From: Brachypodius melanocephalos
Taxonomy: Eukaryota; Chordata; Aves; Passeriformes; Pycnonotidae
Direction of reading: 5' to 3'
Length of the DNA stretch: 64,000 nt
Assembly: GCA_013398615.1 (NCBI GenBank)
Contig: VZSR01003807.1
Location: 9,775,289-9,839,288, forward strand
The notes beneath the pieces were generated by a model that saw nothing but the letters and a program-made list of their open reading frames with translations, was not told the origin of the DNA and ran no database searches. Position numbers and translations under genes: made by a program. Within the stretch, counting starts at the first letter, position 1, and each line of letters begins with the position of its first letter. Positions 39,401-50,138 of the stretch are shown in pieces.

Positions 39401-42400
39401 CACCATTTAAAGTGGCAAAACAAACAAAAAAACTACCAGCAAAACTTAGTTGTTTTCTTCAAAGCTGTCTTACTTCATGAGTAAATACTTGAAAGGTCCA
39501 TTAGACTTTTAAAAAGATTATTTTGCATATTCTCTCTCATTAATAAGTAGCCAAGCCCAGTCATACAGGTAGCTTTTAAGGACAGATGCTGTCCAGAATT
39601 ACCCAGAAATGAAGCCCTGATGTGTATGCTTCGGACCTTGAAACTCCTTTCCCAGGGAACTTCTGTAAACAGGACAAGATGTTTACATTCTTTCCCTAGG
39701 AGGGACTCTTTTGACGTCCCTCTGGGTTGACCAATGTGGTTGAAAGAGTTTGCCTTTGTTCCACCAATCAATTTGTCCCTGTACAACAGTATTGTAAGAA
39801 TTCTCTGCCTAACAAATCTCAGAGTCAGATTCATGCAAACCTCAAAAGAGTTTGTGTTGTTTGTTGTCCAAGAGCAACAAGAAACAAAAATGTCTTGGGC
39901 TTCAAGAGGATGAAGGTAATCCTAATACAGGGCTGCTGGACTGTAACAAAGAACTATGTTGCATGGGTACTTTAAAGAAGTCTTACCAAAAGTGAACAAA
40001 TGTGTTTTATGTTTGGTGTATTTTTCCCCACACACAAATGTTGGGAACCATGTCCTGCCATGGTAACTGGAGGCCAGTTGGGCTGGGAAGCCCACCCTTC
40101 CAAACAGCTTCAGGGCTCAGCTGTGCAGACACGTACAGCAGCACAAGGAGGGGGCATGGAAGTGCAACATTAAAGGAAAGCCATTGCACAGATTTATTTT
40201 CAAGGGTCCAAATAAGATTCAAGTGTTTAAGAAGGATCCAAATTAAAAGGAACTCTTAAATGTCAAAATACCGTCAACAGGGTCAAGTAAATGTAAAGAC
40301 GTTGATCATTCTCTTCTTTCCTTGGAGCTTTTATAAAACAAATACATTTAATACCAACCTTTAATTCCCCAGGTGATCTGCATAATTTAGCGATACAGAA
40401 AACCTTTCTAATGGCACCAAAATGCAATAGCCATGATAAATTATGTTTGTTAACAAGCTGTCACTAGGGAGTGCTCAAAATAATTATCACCATTTGTCTC
40501 AAGTTAATTTAAATTTCTGCAAGTGCCTTATACGACTGCATTTAGTGGTGACAAGATGTCTTAAGTGTAACAGTGTATTTGCTTCCTTTTCTATCTTTGA
40601 TACTTGCATTAAAACAACACTCCCTGCTTTTTCTCTAGCGTTTTTTATGGATATTTGTTGCTTCTTAGACAACTGAACACAGCTAACGTAAAAACACAAA
40701 TGGATTTTTCACTGGTTTTTCTCCTAAGACATTTTAAATGTAAAGCTAATCTCAAATGCTGCCAACAAGCACATAACATCCTAAATCTAAGAGAGTAAGG
40801 AGAAAGAAAAGCAAAAGGGAAATCAACTGAAAGTTCAATATTCCTTGTGATGGAAGTTGCTTTATCTAGCACTTAAGTAACAGTGCCACAGACAGTTAAC
40901 AATTTTAATTTATTCTTTCTACTAAAGGCATGGATCTGAAATGGGTTCAATGATCCTTCAGGTATAACTTCCTAAAAAAGCAAATTCATCTAGTTTAAGA
41001 AAAAAAAAACCCAGTATTATTTTGAAACAAATTTTATCTTCTTTAAACCCTTTCACTGGAATTGCTTTCACTGCTCATGTGTATCATGCAATCAATCTAC
41101 ATATAACCACTCTTTATGTTTTTACACTCAGCATTGCACTATATAAACTAAACCTAAAAATAGGCAACCTACATGCTTCCAAGTATCAGTTTTGCAGCAC
41201 AAGACCAGCTTTCAAACACATGCAGTGTAGACTCTTGGTCAAATTCTGTTTTGTTTAATTTGAGTATTTGCTTTTCGAAATTCCTTATTAGAAAGGACAG
41301 TTGGAGTATGGAACTTGGCCAAAACCACCAACAGATGTATAGTGAATTAACTCAGTAACAGTAAAAAAAGCAGGATACGTGAGCAGAAGCTCTGATAGTA
41401 ACGTGACAATTGAAACTAAAATAATGAAAAATAAGTTGATTTCTATTTTTTGATTTTGTAGCTCCAAGGCCTTTCAGGAACATATGGTCTACTCATAGCT
41501 TTTGATGGCCTTTTACTTCATTAAGGTTTCCAATTGGTAGGGAGTTCACATCTTGACATCTCTCTGAACCTGAACCAGAGCTATTGTCAATATGGAGTGG
41601 TTTCCCTCCATTTTGCAGCTCTTTAATGAAACATAAGATTATTTTAAGTCCATAATCTTCTCAGCAGGATTATCGACTAGTAGGTCTGACCCTAATATTG
41701 CTCATCTGAACAGTGATCTGGCAGATGCACTGAGAAAACAAAGGCTAAGCACATACCTGTCTGGAGGGTCTTGTAGCAAGACATAATAGAGGCTTTATGA
41801 CTAACTACTTAAATCCTGTTTTATTTGACAATGCTAACCAGATGTCTTCTGGAAAACAAATCAAGTATTTCAATCACTGCTGCTTAAATACATTCCTTGA
41901 ATTGGCCAACAAAGCTAAACAGAAGCTAGTCAGCCAAATCCAGCTCTTCTGAAGATGAGATAATAAATGACTCATCACAGACATCGGAACAACGAGCCCT
42001 ATATTATGTACGTAGCTTGAATCAACACAATCATCCTGGGGGGAGGGCACAAAGTACAGGCAGTTGTGCAGAAGTTTCAACAGCTACAGACTGAAAAGGG
42101 GTATGAAAGTCAGCATGGGGACTGTTCCCGCTATTTACAGCAACACCTTCCTCAGTACATATCCGACACCTTGTTATCTGCTGCAAAGGATAACCACTCT
42201 GGGCAGTGACCAGCAGGGTGACATTGCCCCTCACCTGCAGCTTCAACTGTGCAGCAAGTGTCCACAACACTTCTCAGGAGCTGGATATCTCCTAACAGCC
42301 TGGTATCATTTCACTCTGGCTGTGTTTGACCTTTAACGTTAATACAGTTATTCCATCCNNNNNNNNNNNNNNNNNNNNNNNNNNNNNNNNNNNNNNNNNN

Positions 42401-45400
42401 NNNNNNNNNNNNNNNNNNNNNNNNNNNNNNNNNNNNNNNNNNNNNNNNNCTGAAGTGCTCTACATTGCTAACTGCAGAAACTGGAACACAAGTGCCCCTT
42501 CAAAATTCAACTATACATGCCCTGCTCTGGTTCCCATCACTGCAACTGACATATATCCACACTTGAGGGAGAATTTAAAACAGTTCAAAAAAAGTAAAAA
42601 CTAAGACTTCAGGCACATGGTAAGAATTCTTTTTTCTCTTCCTTCACTTCATCATAGCTTGCAAGATTATCTGAGGCCAATGCATTCCAGATTAAACTGG
42701 CTTTTCTTTTAGGACATCAGACCTCCACCTGTAACACACTGTTAATGTTGCAAACCTGCTCAGAAGGTAAACAGGCACACTCAGGGTACACCCCAAGCAG
42801 TTGAGCAAAGCAACACTTACAAGAGTGCTGTGTTTCCTGCCCATCTTCATGCTTTGTGCCTTATTGCTTGTCAATTTTAGAGTATAACACCCTTCACAAA
42901 ATGAGGATTAGTCTCAATTTACTTTTACTGCCACATATTTGTGTCACTGCTATGAACTACAGCTGTTCCATCTGTGCTCCCAGCTGAAGACCACTGTACT
43001 TCAGAGATTTTCTCAGATACCGGTTCTTCATATAGGGCCATGCAACGAGGCAGATCTGTCGATGCACTGTGCTAGGGATGGGAGCTGTTTTACACTGCTG
43101 CCCTCTGGACTCTGATTGAACACTCACTGAACCTCTTGGTCTTATGGACCAAGAACACTGTAGGAAACACTGCAGTATTTGGCACTGGGCCCTTCAGCAC
43201 AGATGACAGCCTGCCTAAAGAAACAATGCCACTCTGAACAACAGCAAACCCACAGCTCTGCTACTGCCCAGATCAGACTCTCAGTGCTAGTCCAAACACT
43301 TAGCAGACATTAGTAACATGAGACTAGCCAAGTCTGGTAGTCCTTCAGCCTTGGAGCAGAGCGCACAGCAAGGGAACAGGATTGATCTGAGGATCCTGGC
43401 CCCATGCAGAGCCTCAGCTCTTCCTTCCCATCTGTTGTCTGTATCTCCTGTTTTCCTGACTTCCTAGGACACAACAGTGACATGAAGCACAGAGCCACGT
43501 TAAGTTTCCTCAGTGGTTAATACTGTTTTGTTTTTACCTAAACATCTGTATTTTGGGAACACCTTTCATGAAGTGACCATGGAAACATTAGGAAGAGGCC
43601 ATATAGGACAGGCTTTCAGGAAAGGCCAGCCATAGCAGCTGGGTCCTGAGGGTAAGAAAAGATGCATCTTGCATGGCCCATGTCACTCCATCTGTTTCAG
43701 CAGGCACTCCAAGGTCCTGGCTCTTTCCCCAACAAAAAGGAGGGTCTGCTTAACCAGTGCAAACAAAACACTAAGAAGAAATACTGTATCTATCACCACA
43801 ACCCAAGAACTGCATCATTTTGTAAACATCCAAATCAAACTGCAATGGTACCATGACTGTAAAGTGCAGCTGAAGTCAGTCTTCTTCCCTAGCCATCATA
43901 TTAAGCCACTGAGACCTTTCATTTAAAATAAAGTAATACAGCCTGGGTTTAATATATCAAGCCACTGGTTTTAGCCAATAACAACCTTAAATTTTAATAT
44001 AGGTTACATAAAGCAAGTTCAGTTCTCAAGAACAGATAGGCTATATATCACTGACTTTCCAGGTTCCAGGTGCTTCGTTTTCTAATTCAGATTACTGGAC
44101 AATACTGCTTTTTAAAACTTCAGAGGGCAGCAGAGCACCTGCATGCCTAAAGGATAAATGGCTTTACCTCAGTTATGAACACATCTGAATGCAAGAACTC
44201 GCCACTTATACTTGAAAGTAGCTTCATAAAAGAAAAGCACAGCACTTTCCCTTAATTTCAAAAGGATAAAAGCCAAGTTCATAGGTAAAACCCTAAAATA
44301 TCTCCCTGTGCAACATCTGCTATCACATACTGCATTCACTTCCGTAGTGCTGATAAGCAGGGGACATACCAACATAAAGTATACAAAGTAAAATAATTAA
44401 CTGCACAAAAATTAATGAAGATCTTTTTCTCCTCCAAACACAACACTGCTTCCTGAAAAAGTATAGATCAGCATACCATGTACTTATTTCTCTCAAGACA
44501 TGTCAGATACTATTTATTTTAACATCTTTTAACTTTTTTTTCTTAACCCATTTTAAGTAGCAGTACTGACTTCTGCTTCTTAAGTGGCACTTAAAAGTTT
44601 ATTCTAAATAACAGATGGCTTCTTATTTATTTACTAGATTTTTTTACTAGACCCATACTGTAAAGAATTTGCTGTTAAAAATCATACAGAACAAGCAGTA
44701 TGCCCTTGCACTGACTGTCTCAAAAGCTAGCCAGGATTCCATCTGATTACTATTAGATGGGTGAAAATATCTTGATAGAAATACTTTGCTTGAATTATTT
44801 TGAAAGATTTTATGCACTTGGTACTTTGACAGGTAGTTTAAACGTGCTCTACATGTGGTACTATTTGTTACCTAAGTAACCTATTATACCTAAGAAAGTA
44901 TACTTCCTTTTCCATTAACAGGGAAGCCAGGAGTGTATAAACAAATTAATAGTCTTCAATCAAGCTGCTATAGGTGCTATGTACCAACAACATCAGGTCT
45001 CAGAATGTGAGCAAGAACAGGACTGGAAAACTTTCAAACATGTCTTTTGATGGTCTGAACAATAGCTGCTAACTCAGTCCTGAAGACCTCATTATCAGGT
45101 TGAAGGGGACCACCAGAGGTTCTTCCTTCCCAATCTCCTCTAAAAATAGGACTAAATATATACAAATTACTTTTGAGTAGTGTTTGTCTGACCTACTCTT
45201 AAAAGCCTTAAATTATTTCATAGCCCCAAGAATTTACAGGGGGCATTTAAGTATCTTTGCCCTCGTATTTCTCCACCACTGTACATGTCTCCTGCTTCAT
45301 TTCTGACTTAGCATAAAGCAAAAATTCTGTTTGCTTTAGTTCTACTTCCTTCCAGTTTCCCTTTGTTGTCACCACTTTTTGGAGACCAAAGCGATTCATC

Positions 45401-48400
45401 CCACTTTCTGCACAGAATACAATGCATTTTGTCATCCAGCGTTATTCTTTCCCCACCATCCATACAGGATGTGAGGTCACAGCTGTCGTATTGCTCCAAG
45501 GTTCACCTCAACCAAAGAATCTGAAACACCAAAAGGATGGCAAACTGCAAGCTTTATTATGAGGCCAAGACATGCAGAACCGAAGTCCCCATGCTAGCCC
45601 AGTGGTGCTTCTCAGAAGACTACTTCAAGCTCTTCTGCGTTACGGTCACGTAATTCCTTTCTACCTATTAAGAAGCTTTATAAAACTTTGTCTCTTCTAA
45701 AGAAACAGGTGGAAAAGCAGTTCAGCAGTTGTCAAAATTATGTCACAATTCCAACAGTGCTTTCACACTGAATGAAACTACTCTGGATACAGAACTTTTA
45801 ACTCAAATCTCCAAGTATGATCAGAACCACCACTGCCTTCCTGATTTCACACTGCTGGCTGAAGCAGCAGCACAGTAAAACTGATAAAGCTTTACTCAGT
45901 GCCTCTCTTACTACTACTCATGCTGTAGCTCCTCAGGACAGTTCCAGGTAACAGCAAGGAGTTATTTTAAAACTGCACTTGGGGGGAAAAAAAAAAAAAA
46001 GAAAAAAAAAAAGGCTCAAGGAAAGAGTTTAAGGTTAAACAAGTAAGTAAACAAACAGATAACAGAGTTGTGTTCACTAAGCCAGCAGTATGAGGTCTGG
46101 TGAAGTTATTATCACAGGTTCTTCTCTCTGTTACTAGCCTGAAAGCATGAAACTGAAATTCATTTCATCACCAAGCAGTCCTACATCATGTACACAAGCC
46201 AGTCTATTTGACACAAATGGCTAACTAGCAAATTGTAGTAGCAATTCTCTTGTATTTTTATCTTCCTTTTTATAATGAGCTGCACCTCCAGAGAAAAATC
46301 CCACCAGACCAAAACGAATTAAAGGTGTGTAAGAGGGGGAAGTGGCATATATTACTTGGTTTCACACAAATATATTAGATATAAATTTGTTTAATAGAAC
46401 ATGTAGCTACATTTCTGATAAAACTCAAGAAATCAGTGCATTTCAGCCTGTGCAGGTTGTTAGTTTGTTGTTCTTGTTTTTTTATAACAGTCCAAAACAG
46501 AGAACAGGAAAAGTATTAGAAATAGTGGTTAATGTTCACAGAAAGCTAACAACAATCAGCATTCTTTTTAATCTAAAGCAGGCAAATATTTTTATTTGGA
46601 CTGCTAAGGGTGCCTGCAAGAGAACAATACATATTTCAAGGCTAAAGAACTGCACAAATGTATTAATCTAGTAGTGAGTATAGAGGGCACACAGGCTATC
46701 TGCTGAGCCATGCAGGAGACAATAACACTAGTTGTCAAGACATTCCTATTAAATGATAACAAAAAACACCTAGTAAGAGACAGTGAAAATCAATTAACTG
46801 GGGAAATAGCAAGAGAACTAAAATATGGTAGTCAAACACTTCTCTATTCAGGCATACAAAATCAAGCCTTCTCCAAATCTAAAAATCAGAAATGTCATGT
46901 TAATCATATAAAAAAGACAACATTCCTTTCAATCAGGTTAACTTTGCAAGGTATCAAGTACCTGCAGTTCCTGCTGAAACAAAAAGGGACTTGACCAAGT
47001 TGGCTCTTTGCAGGGTAACCCCCTTTGTTAAACGGCCAGTGTGAAGAAAAATCTAGGTTAACTGTTTCCAGAACATGAACATTATACTGTTATTTTAAAC
47101 TTTATGTCTGGCTCAGGGACAGACATTCTGCAGGCCTCCTTGCTGGCTGCATGTCTTTGTTCTCATGGCTGCACTGACACAACACAATGCCTCCCACGAC
47201 AGACTGCACAGGTACAGCCCCAGTGAAGGTACTACGGGTAAAAACTGGGCCTTAAAAATATGCTGAACACTTCTGCAATAAAGCACTTTTATTACTGAAA
47301 AGTCCTTGTGAGCGCCCTGTTTCCCATTTCCCTTTTCTGCCCTCAGCACCTTTTCCAGCTTCTCACAAGCAGCCATAACCCTGGAAATTACACTGTACAA
47401 CAACTGAACAAATCACCAAATGAAACACCTCTGATGTGTTTTTTACTCCACAAATGGACTAAAACTCAGGACCTACTGCAATTGAAGGCACTATTTTGGA
47501 AACACTCCAAAGACTAAATGGAAATGGCCAACAGACACTTTTCTATTTCAGAGTGCTCTCTCAGACAACACATTTACTTTTCTCTTCACAGCAAAGTAAT
47601 TTTTCCCCTGTCCCCTCATTTGAGTGGGAAAATCCCACTTATGTTCTACATGGGGTACAGAAAAACAAGTTAACTTCTTCCAAAGCCTGCAATCTGGGTA
47701 TGTTTGCAAAGACTGGCAAAAAGTACTGTAGTTTTAGAACATATCCGTGTCAGCAGCAGCATCTTACCTCTCAGCACTGACTTGAGGTTCAGCTTGGCTT
47801 GTCTGTGCAGGTCCTCCACACAAGGTGGTCTTGAGGAGGGTAGGAAGACATTTTCCTGCTGATGCCATGGAGCAGTGTAGTGCACAGTCCACCTACTCTC
47901 TTCATCTAGGTTGGAAACAGCTGCAGAGAGAGACACAATAATAAGAAAATTAATGTCATTGCAGATAGCTCTATCACAAAATCTCATGTGTAAGTTTGCC
48001 ATATGTCATCTAAAAATGAAAGACGCATTGTTTGCCACTGTAGACCCATCAGACGGTTAGATTCTCACTTCCATGACAGTTAAAAACCCCTTTCTTTCAC
48101 TTCTACTCCAACATTATGTTCTATAGGAAACACCTTTTGCTCTTCCCATTTCTTATACTTGCTGATTTATTTACTCTGAACTTAAAACTCTGCTCTCCTC
48201 CGCCTTTAGCTCCCACTCTTCCCAAAGGAATCAGTTTTCCATTCCCTGATCATGGCAGGTGCTGTGCAGTGCAGAATAGCTTGGCTCAAAGGTGCCCCTG
48301 GGAATATGACTGCCTTCATGAGAGACAACAGGTTCATTTGTATTGGGAAACAACCTTGTCTGACCTCCTGCTTCCTCACACGAGAAACAAGATTCCAATG

Positions 48401-50138
48401 AATCAAGTAAATTAGCTACTTTCCTTTGTCATGAGTGGAAAAGAGATAAACAAAAGCAACTCCACGGACAAATAATGCTTAGAGCACAACAGCACTGAAA
48501 AGGGCTATCTCTGGCCACTTCTTTGCAGTCAATACAAATGTGAAAATAAAACACAGACCTTGTTCAAGTTCAAAGTTCCCTACAGACAGTCTAGCAATGA
48601 AACAGCCAAACAACATATTGCCAAGATTTGTTTATCATTTATGCTTCCCAAGAGACAGCCGCTGCCTTTTGTTTCGAGTTTATCATCAATAAAAACTTCT
48701 ACAGTCAAACAGCCTTATCCCTCCACCCTGCTGTAAACAGAAAAAGGACACTTGGGGGTCATATTTTATGATCCCTCAGGCACCCTTTGGCCTTCAGCCA
48801 GCATGCTGCACATCCTTGCTTTCTAGGTCTCCAAAGCATTAAAAGCCACTACAGATGTGCTGCCTTCCAAGCACTTGCCCTGCTGCCACAGCTCCATTGC
48901 CCCCAGCCTCACTGTCAGCTCTGCATCTTCCCTTTGCCGCCTTTGCTGCTGCACTGCCTGTGGCATCACTTTGTGGTTTGTCTGATGCCCTTGCGGTAGC
49001 AGAAGAGGTATGTAAAACTGAGAAGCAAAAAGGATGCAACAGCCTCCTGTCATCTGAAAAATTACCCTTTCCTTAACACTGCTGTGCATCTGCTGGGATC
49101 ATTTCAGATGCAAACAACTGGTATTTGTAAGGAAAATGCGCTGTTCTTTCCTCACAGGACTCGAGGTAGAGGGGGAGGTTCTTATCTGCCTCCCCTCATG
49201 TATTTTAATTAGTTTCAGACCTCGAAAAAGATTTTTAAAGACTTTGAATGGGTGTCCTCATGTCTGTGTCTTGGTCGTGCACCCCACTCTCTCTCCAAAG
49301 ACATATACTGGTTGCAAGAAGGCAGATACCCATTCAGCCTGTGCTCACTCTGTCCATTCTTGCTAACCAGAGGTCAAATCTAAATCACAAAAAATGGAGA
49401 AGTCATCATTTACCTGGTGACAGCATCAATCACCCCCATATAACACAAAACGTGACACCTAATGTCAATGAAAGGCACTCACACCGTTCCCTGGCTGAAT
49501 CGGTGGATAGGGAATAGGATAGGACTGGAGGAAGAAGAGGAGGAGGGAAACACCTGCCGCCAAGCTCACTGTCTGGCTGCAGTCCTGCCACACCAAAATT
49601 AAGGTTTACTGCTCGTCAGAGCAACAATGGTCATCAAAACTAGTCCAGAGAAGTGGTGTGCACATTTGCCAGCTACTCTTTCGAGTGTGATTTGTGACAC
49701 TAGAAATCCTTCATGACTCAAAGGAAGACCAGACTTTATGTAGATGCGTCAGCGATACAAGCCCATAAACCATCAGGACACCACGACACACCGGCACACC
49801 CTATCCTGTCATCGAGTTGCCCATTTCACACTAAGAACTTTGGCTCCTTCAAAATCACCGTGATAAATCACTTCCAAAGCCACAGTGTCCCAAAGCAGAG
49901 GTCCTAAAGACCCCCTCACAAGGCTGCCTCCACACACTCCACACTGATAAACGATTAAAAGAGTGAGATAAGCTTAAAAAGAGGCTGCAGGAAGCAAAAG
50001 TGAAGCCGAAGGGACCTGCACTTTCCTTCAGAACCGGACTGCCTCCTGAAAGGATGGTGAGCACACAGAGCTATACTTACTTTTTCTCTTGAAAAGTTTC
50101 ATGAGAGATTTAAGCTTTGTGTTGATGAAAACGACCAT
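1..50138 (-). CDS. NHSL1: NHSL1, NHS-like actin regulator (spliced, C-terminus cut by window edge)
   Basis: Eight exons join in frame to give 1537 codons without a stop: 50138-50081, 47920-47768, 31068-30941, 21954-21762, 16922-16791, 7964-4566, 4020-3888 and 415-1. All introns are GT-AG and all phases agree. The product is recognised as NHSL1 by long stretches shared with the mammalian protein, such as CQTEEVKVVPPSMRRIRAQK (about residues 264-283), KKPPLPPSRTDSLRR (about 674-688) and RPRTTEDLFAAIHR (about 1386-1399). NHS-family proteins are large, mostly disordered, proline- and serine-rich cytoplasmic proteins. Published work places NHSL1 at the lamellipodial edge, binding Abi of the Scar/WAVE complex and active Rac and restraining Arp2/3-driven protrusion. 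This form starts with a short basic peptide and so lacks the N-terminal WAVE homology domain of longer isoforms. The mammalian protein is about 1600 residues, so roughly 70-110 C-terminal residues lie left of position 1. Identification is firm; function is inferred from the family. Confidence 0.95.
416..3887 (-). other. NHSL1 intron 7
   Basis: This is a 3.5-kb GT-AG intron between exons 7 and 8. It holds a short (AC)n run near 1198-1211, a CpG-rich block at about 2931-3160 and overlapping short palindromes at 3354-3386. The small open frames in it have no recognisable product. Nothing else stands out. Confidence 0.85.
2931..3160. promoter_or_regulatory. CpG-island-like block inside intron 7
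   Basis: A sharply bounded GC-rich stretch with dense CpG sits in otherwise AT-leaning intron. Examples are gcgcggcgcagccacgcgat (3049-3068) and the Sp1-type box ggggcgg near 3099. The flanks at 2820-2900 and after 3190 return abruptly to AT-rich sequence. Unmethylated CpG islands usually mark promoters, so this may be an internal promoter for a 3'-truncated NHSL1 transcript or an antisense RNA. No initiator or donor was identified with confidence. Open frames on both strands here are probably just stop-codon depletion in GC-rich DNA. Confidence 0.5.
3888..4020 (-). CDS. NHSL1: NHSL1 coding exon 7
   Basis: Encodes residues 1356-1398, EVFESDTANN through the highly conserved RPRTTEDLFAAIH, with the first two bases of Arg1399. 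The acceptor is tttgcacag|TG and the donor is CACAG|GTACTG, which lacks the usual A at +4 and G at +5 and is the weakest donor in the gene. The exon is 133 nt, so skipping it would shift the frame. The TEDLFAAIHRSKRK block across the exon 7-8 junction is a hallmark of NHS-family C-termini. Confidence 0.93.
4021..4565 (-). other. NHSL1 intron 6
   Basis: A short 545-nt intron between the giant exon and exon 7, starting GTGAGT and ending cacag. No repeat or extra exon is visible. Confidence 0.88.
4566..7964 (-). CDS. NHSL1: NHSL1 coding exon 6 (giant central exon)
   Basis: This 3399-nt exon encodes residues 223-1354, about three quarters of the protein. In order it holds the NHS-family motif CQTEEVKVVPPSMRRIRAQK (about 264-283); a long Ser/Thr-rich disordered stretch with CVVSPHATYSTSIIPNATLS (about 401-420); the basic proline motif KKAKKPPLPPSRTDSLRR (about 671-688), a likely SH3 ligand; a conserved helix-like LIATLQHSLQLNL (about 705-717); a poly-proline zone with an eight-proline run (about 951-958); MPLVTTKALQMVQLR (about 1065-1079); and KKPPPISKKPKLFLLVPPPQ (about 1220-1239). 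In mammals the proline motifs mediate Abi SH3 binding, which is family knowledge. The donor is AAGTG|GTGAGT. The open frame runs a few codons past the donor and also upstream from a TTG, but both extensions are intronic. Confidence 0.95.
5756..5780. repeat. Coding GGA/TCC microsatellite (eight-proline run)
   Basis: About eight GGA units on the plus strand read as consecutive CCT proline codons in exon 6, giving residues 951-958. The tract uses one codon throughout, so slippage could change the length of this proline run. It sits in the poly-proline zone expected to hold SH3 or EVH1 ligands. Confidence 0.8.
12926..12971. repeat. Three-arm alternating inverted repeat
   Basis: GACTGACA at 12926-12933 pairs with TGTCAGTC at 12941-12948. 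The same middle arm, extended to GTGTCAGTCAT (12940-12950), pairs perfectly with ATGACTGACAC at 12961-12971 across a 10-nt loop. The two stems are mutually exclusive. No function is known. Confidence 0.7.
16084..16158. repeat. Long near-perfect hairpin 1 (intron 5)
   Basis: The arm at 16084-16110 is the exact reverse complement of the arm at 16132-16158, 27 of 27 bp. After a T-T mismatch at 16111/16131 the stem continues with 16112-16117 against 16125-16130 (one G-T), leaving a loop of about 7 nt. The whole is 75 nt, the size of a pre-miRNA. It could be a structured RNA, a very young MITE-like palindrome or the product of template switching. No target-site duplication is evident. Confidence 0.85.
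16183..16276 (-). repeat. Long near-perfect hairpin 2 (intron 5)
   Basis: The 37-nt arms 16183-16219 and 16240-16276 match as inverted repeats at 34 of 37 positions around a 20-nt centre. Read as minus-strand RNA, the NHSL1 sense, two of the three differences become G-U wobbles, so 36 of 37 positions pair; read as plus-strand RNA they are C-A mismatches. The minus strand is therefore the better folder. It lies 24 nt from hairpin 1. A direct repeat AATAAACCCA occurs just outside the left arm and inside the right arm, hinting at local duplication. Confidence 0.8.
16791..16922 (-). CDS. NHSL1: NHSL1 coding exon 5
   Basis: Encodes residues 179-221, ENFDRQASIRR through TITGIPDNIQKEL. It contains the very basic run RRPKKVKRRK (about residues 199-208), which resembles a nuclear localisation or acidic-lipid-binding patch; no role is shown by the sequence alone. 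The family-conserved motif FDRQASIRRSLIYTDT lies just before it. The acceptor is tattag|GG and the donor is CTAG|GTATGG. The exon is 132 nt, a multiple of three, so cassette skipping would be in frame. Two long hairpins begin about 0.5 kb downstream in the following intron. Confidence 0.93.
16923..21761 (-). other. NHSL1 intron 4
   Basis: A 4.8-kb AT-leaning intron. Scattered small open frames were examined and none resembles a known protein or an additional NHS-family exon. No repeat family was recognised. Confidence 0.8.
21762..21954 (-). CDS. NHSL1: NHSL1 coding exon 4
   Basis: Encodes residues 114-177 in phase 0, from CPVSPPEEEK to DVVPINVT plus the first base of Gly178. The block DINTQTNWTKSLPLPTPEEK is very close to mammalian NHSL1. 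The acceptor is tttgtag|TGT and the donor is ACTG|GTAGGC, a weaker donor because G rather than A stands at +4. Length is 193 nt. Confidence 0.92.
22582..22714. repeat. 14-bp inverted repeat followed by A-rich tract
   Basis: GTAAAGCACTTAAT at 22582-22595 is the exact reverse complement of ATTAAGTGCTTTAC at 22660-22673. The right arm also forms a tight local hairpin with 22649-22656 (CACTTAAT-TCC-ATTAAGTG). A 39-nt A-rich tract follows directly at 22676-22714. The layout resembles a small non-autonomous element with a tail, but no family was recognised. Confidence 0.55.
27699..27724. repeat. Perfect 11-bp tetraloop hairpin
   Basis: TGCTTTTTTCT (27699-27709) and AGAAAAAAGCA (27714-27724) pair perfectly around the loop AAGC. 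It is A/T-rich and lies next to a T13 run, so chance or slippage is likely. Confidence 0.6.
30941..31068 (-). CDS. NHSL1: NHSL1 coding exon 3
   Basis: Encodes residues 72-113, with the conserved start CDKLRRDGYRSSQYYSQGPT, then a serine run (FSSSSSA) and an acidic tail ending YEEIEQK. The acceptor is cggcag|AG and the donor is AAG|GTAAGG. It is 128 nt, so skipping would break the frame. The tyrosine- and serine-rich start is near-identical to the mammalian protein, whereas the serine run is less conserved. Confidence 0.92.
33024..33740 (+). mobile_element. Endogenous retrovirus LTR fragment (avian ERVL-type)
   Basis: The segment starts TGTGGTGGTTTGACCTGGGC and continues with gagagaaaatataacaaaag and attaccaatcaaaataagag, a sequence pattern I recognise from songbird and other neoavian ERVL long terminal repeats. 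After about 33330 it shows the typical GC-richer internal repeats of the form ctccagcgtggg, then a cccatggg-like block, then gtccttc. It appears 3'-truncated near 33740 and no adjacent retroviral coding sequence is visible, so it is a solo or fragmentary LTR. Orientation is assigned from the TG end and is less certain than identity. It lies antisense to NHSL1. Confidence 0.75.
38273..38352. repeat. Two-copy tandem duplication, 41-bp period
   Basis: The unit at 38273-38311 recurs at 38314-38352 with only a few changes; both contain aagcaaaaggctgtcacctg. This is a young local duplication in intron 2 with no evident function. Confidence 0.85.
42359..42449. other. Assembly gap (91 N)
   Basis: A run of N bases interrupts intron 2. 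The flanks (ttccatcc before, ctgaagtgct after) are unremarkable single-copy sequence. True length is unknown. Confidence 0.99.
45040..45250. mobile_element. Possible old CR1-like LINE remnant
   Basis: The stretch near 45180, tgtttgtctgacctactcttaaaa, resembles a phrase common in the 3' part of reptile and bird CR1 elements, and gggaccaccagaggttc lies nearby. The similarity is from memory, the copy would be very diverged, and its ends cannot be set. Confidence 0.3.
45987..46012. repeat. A-rich homopolymer tract
   Basis: A14-G-A11 following a G6 run. It could be a retroposon tail, but no element body was recognised beside it. Confidence 0.8.
47768..47920 (-). CDS. NHSL1: NHSL1 coding exon 2
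   Basis: Encodes residues 21-70, beginning VSNLDEESRW and including the family signature PPCVEDLHRQAKLNLKSVLR. This segment is shared by NHS, NHSL1 and NHSL2, where it follows whichever first exon is used. The acceptor has a good pyrimidine tract (tctctctctgcag) and the donor is G|GTAAGA. The exon is 153 nt, entered with one base carried from exon 1 and left with one base carried to exon 3, so skipping it would keep the frame but remove the conserved block. Confidence 0.93.
47921..50080 (-). other. NHSL1 intron 1
   Basis: A 2.2-kb intron downstream of the short first exon, starting GTAAGTATAG and ending in a strong pyrimidine tract. No repeat or additional exon is recognised. If longer isoforms exist, their first intron would run through this region and exon 1 would be skipped. 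Confidence 0.85.
50081..50138 (-). CDS. NHSL1: NHSL1 coding exon 1 (short alternative first exon)
   Basis: The exon encodes residues 1-19, MVVFINTKLKSLMKLFKRK, and closely matches the short first exon of mammalian NHSL1. The ATG at 50138-50136 has a strong context, with A at -3 and G at +4. The exon ends AAA A, followed by a consensus donor GTAAGT, leaving one base that joins CT of exon 2 to make Thr20. The peptide is basic and amphipathic, with Lys alternating with Leu and Ile, so it could contact membrane or a partner; that is inference. The frame stays open upstream of the ATG but contains no ATG, so this start is preferred. Confidence 0.9.

Larger units (their letters stand above)
31069..47767 (-). 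other. NHSL1 intron 2 (largest intron)
   Basis: A 16.7-kb intron between exons 2 and 3. It contains the ERV LTR fragment (33024-33740), an imperfect hairpin at 36010-36060, a T17 run at 37437-37453, a tandem duplication at 38273-38352, the assembly gap at 42359-42449, a possible CR1 remnant near 45040-45250 and an A-rich tract at 45987-46012. No extra exon or RNA gene was recognised. Confidence 0.8.
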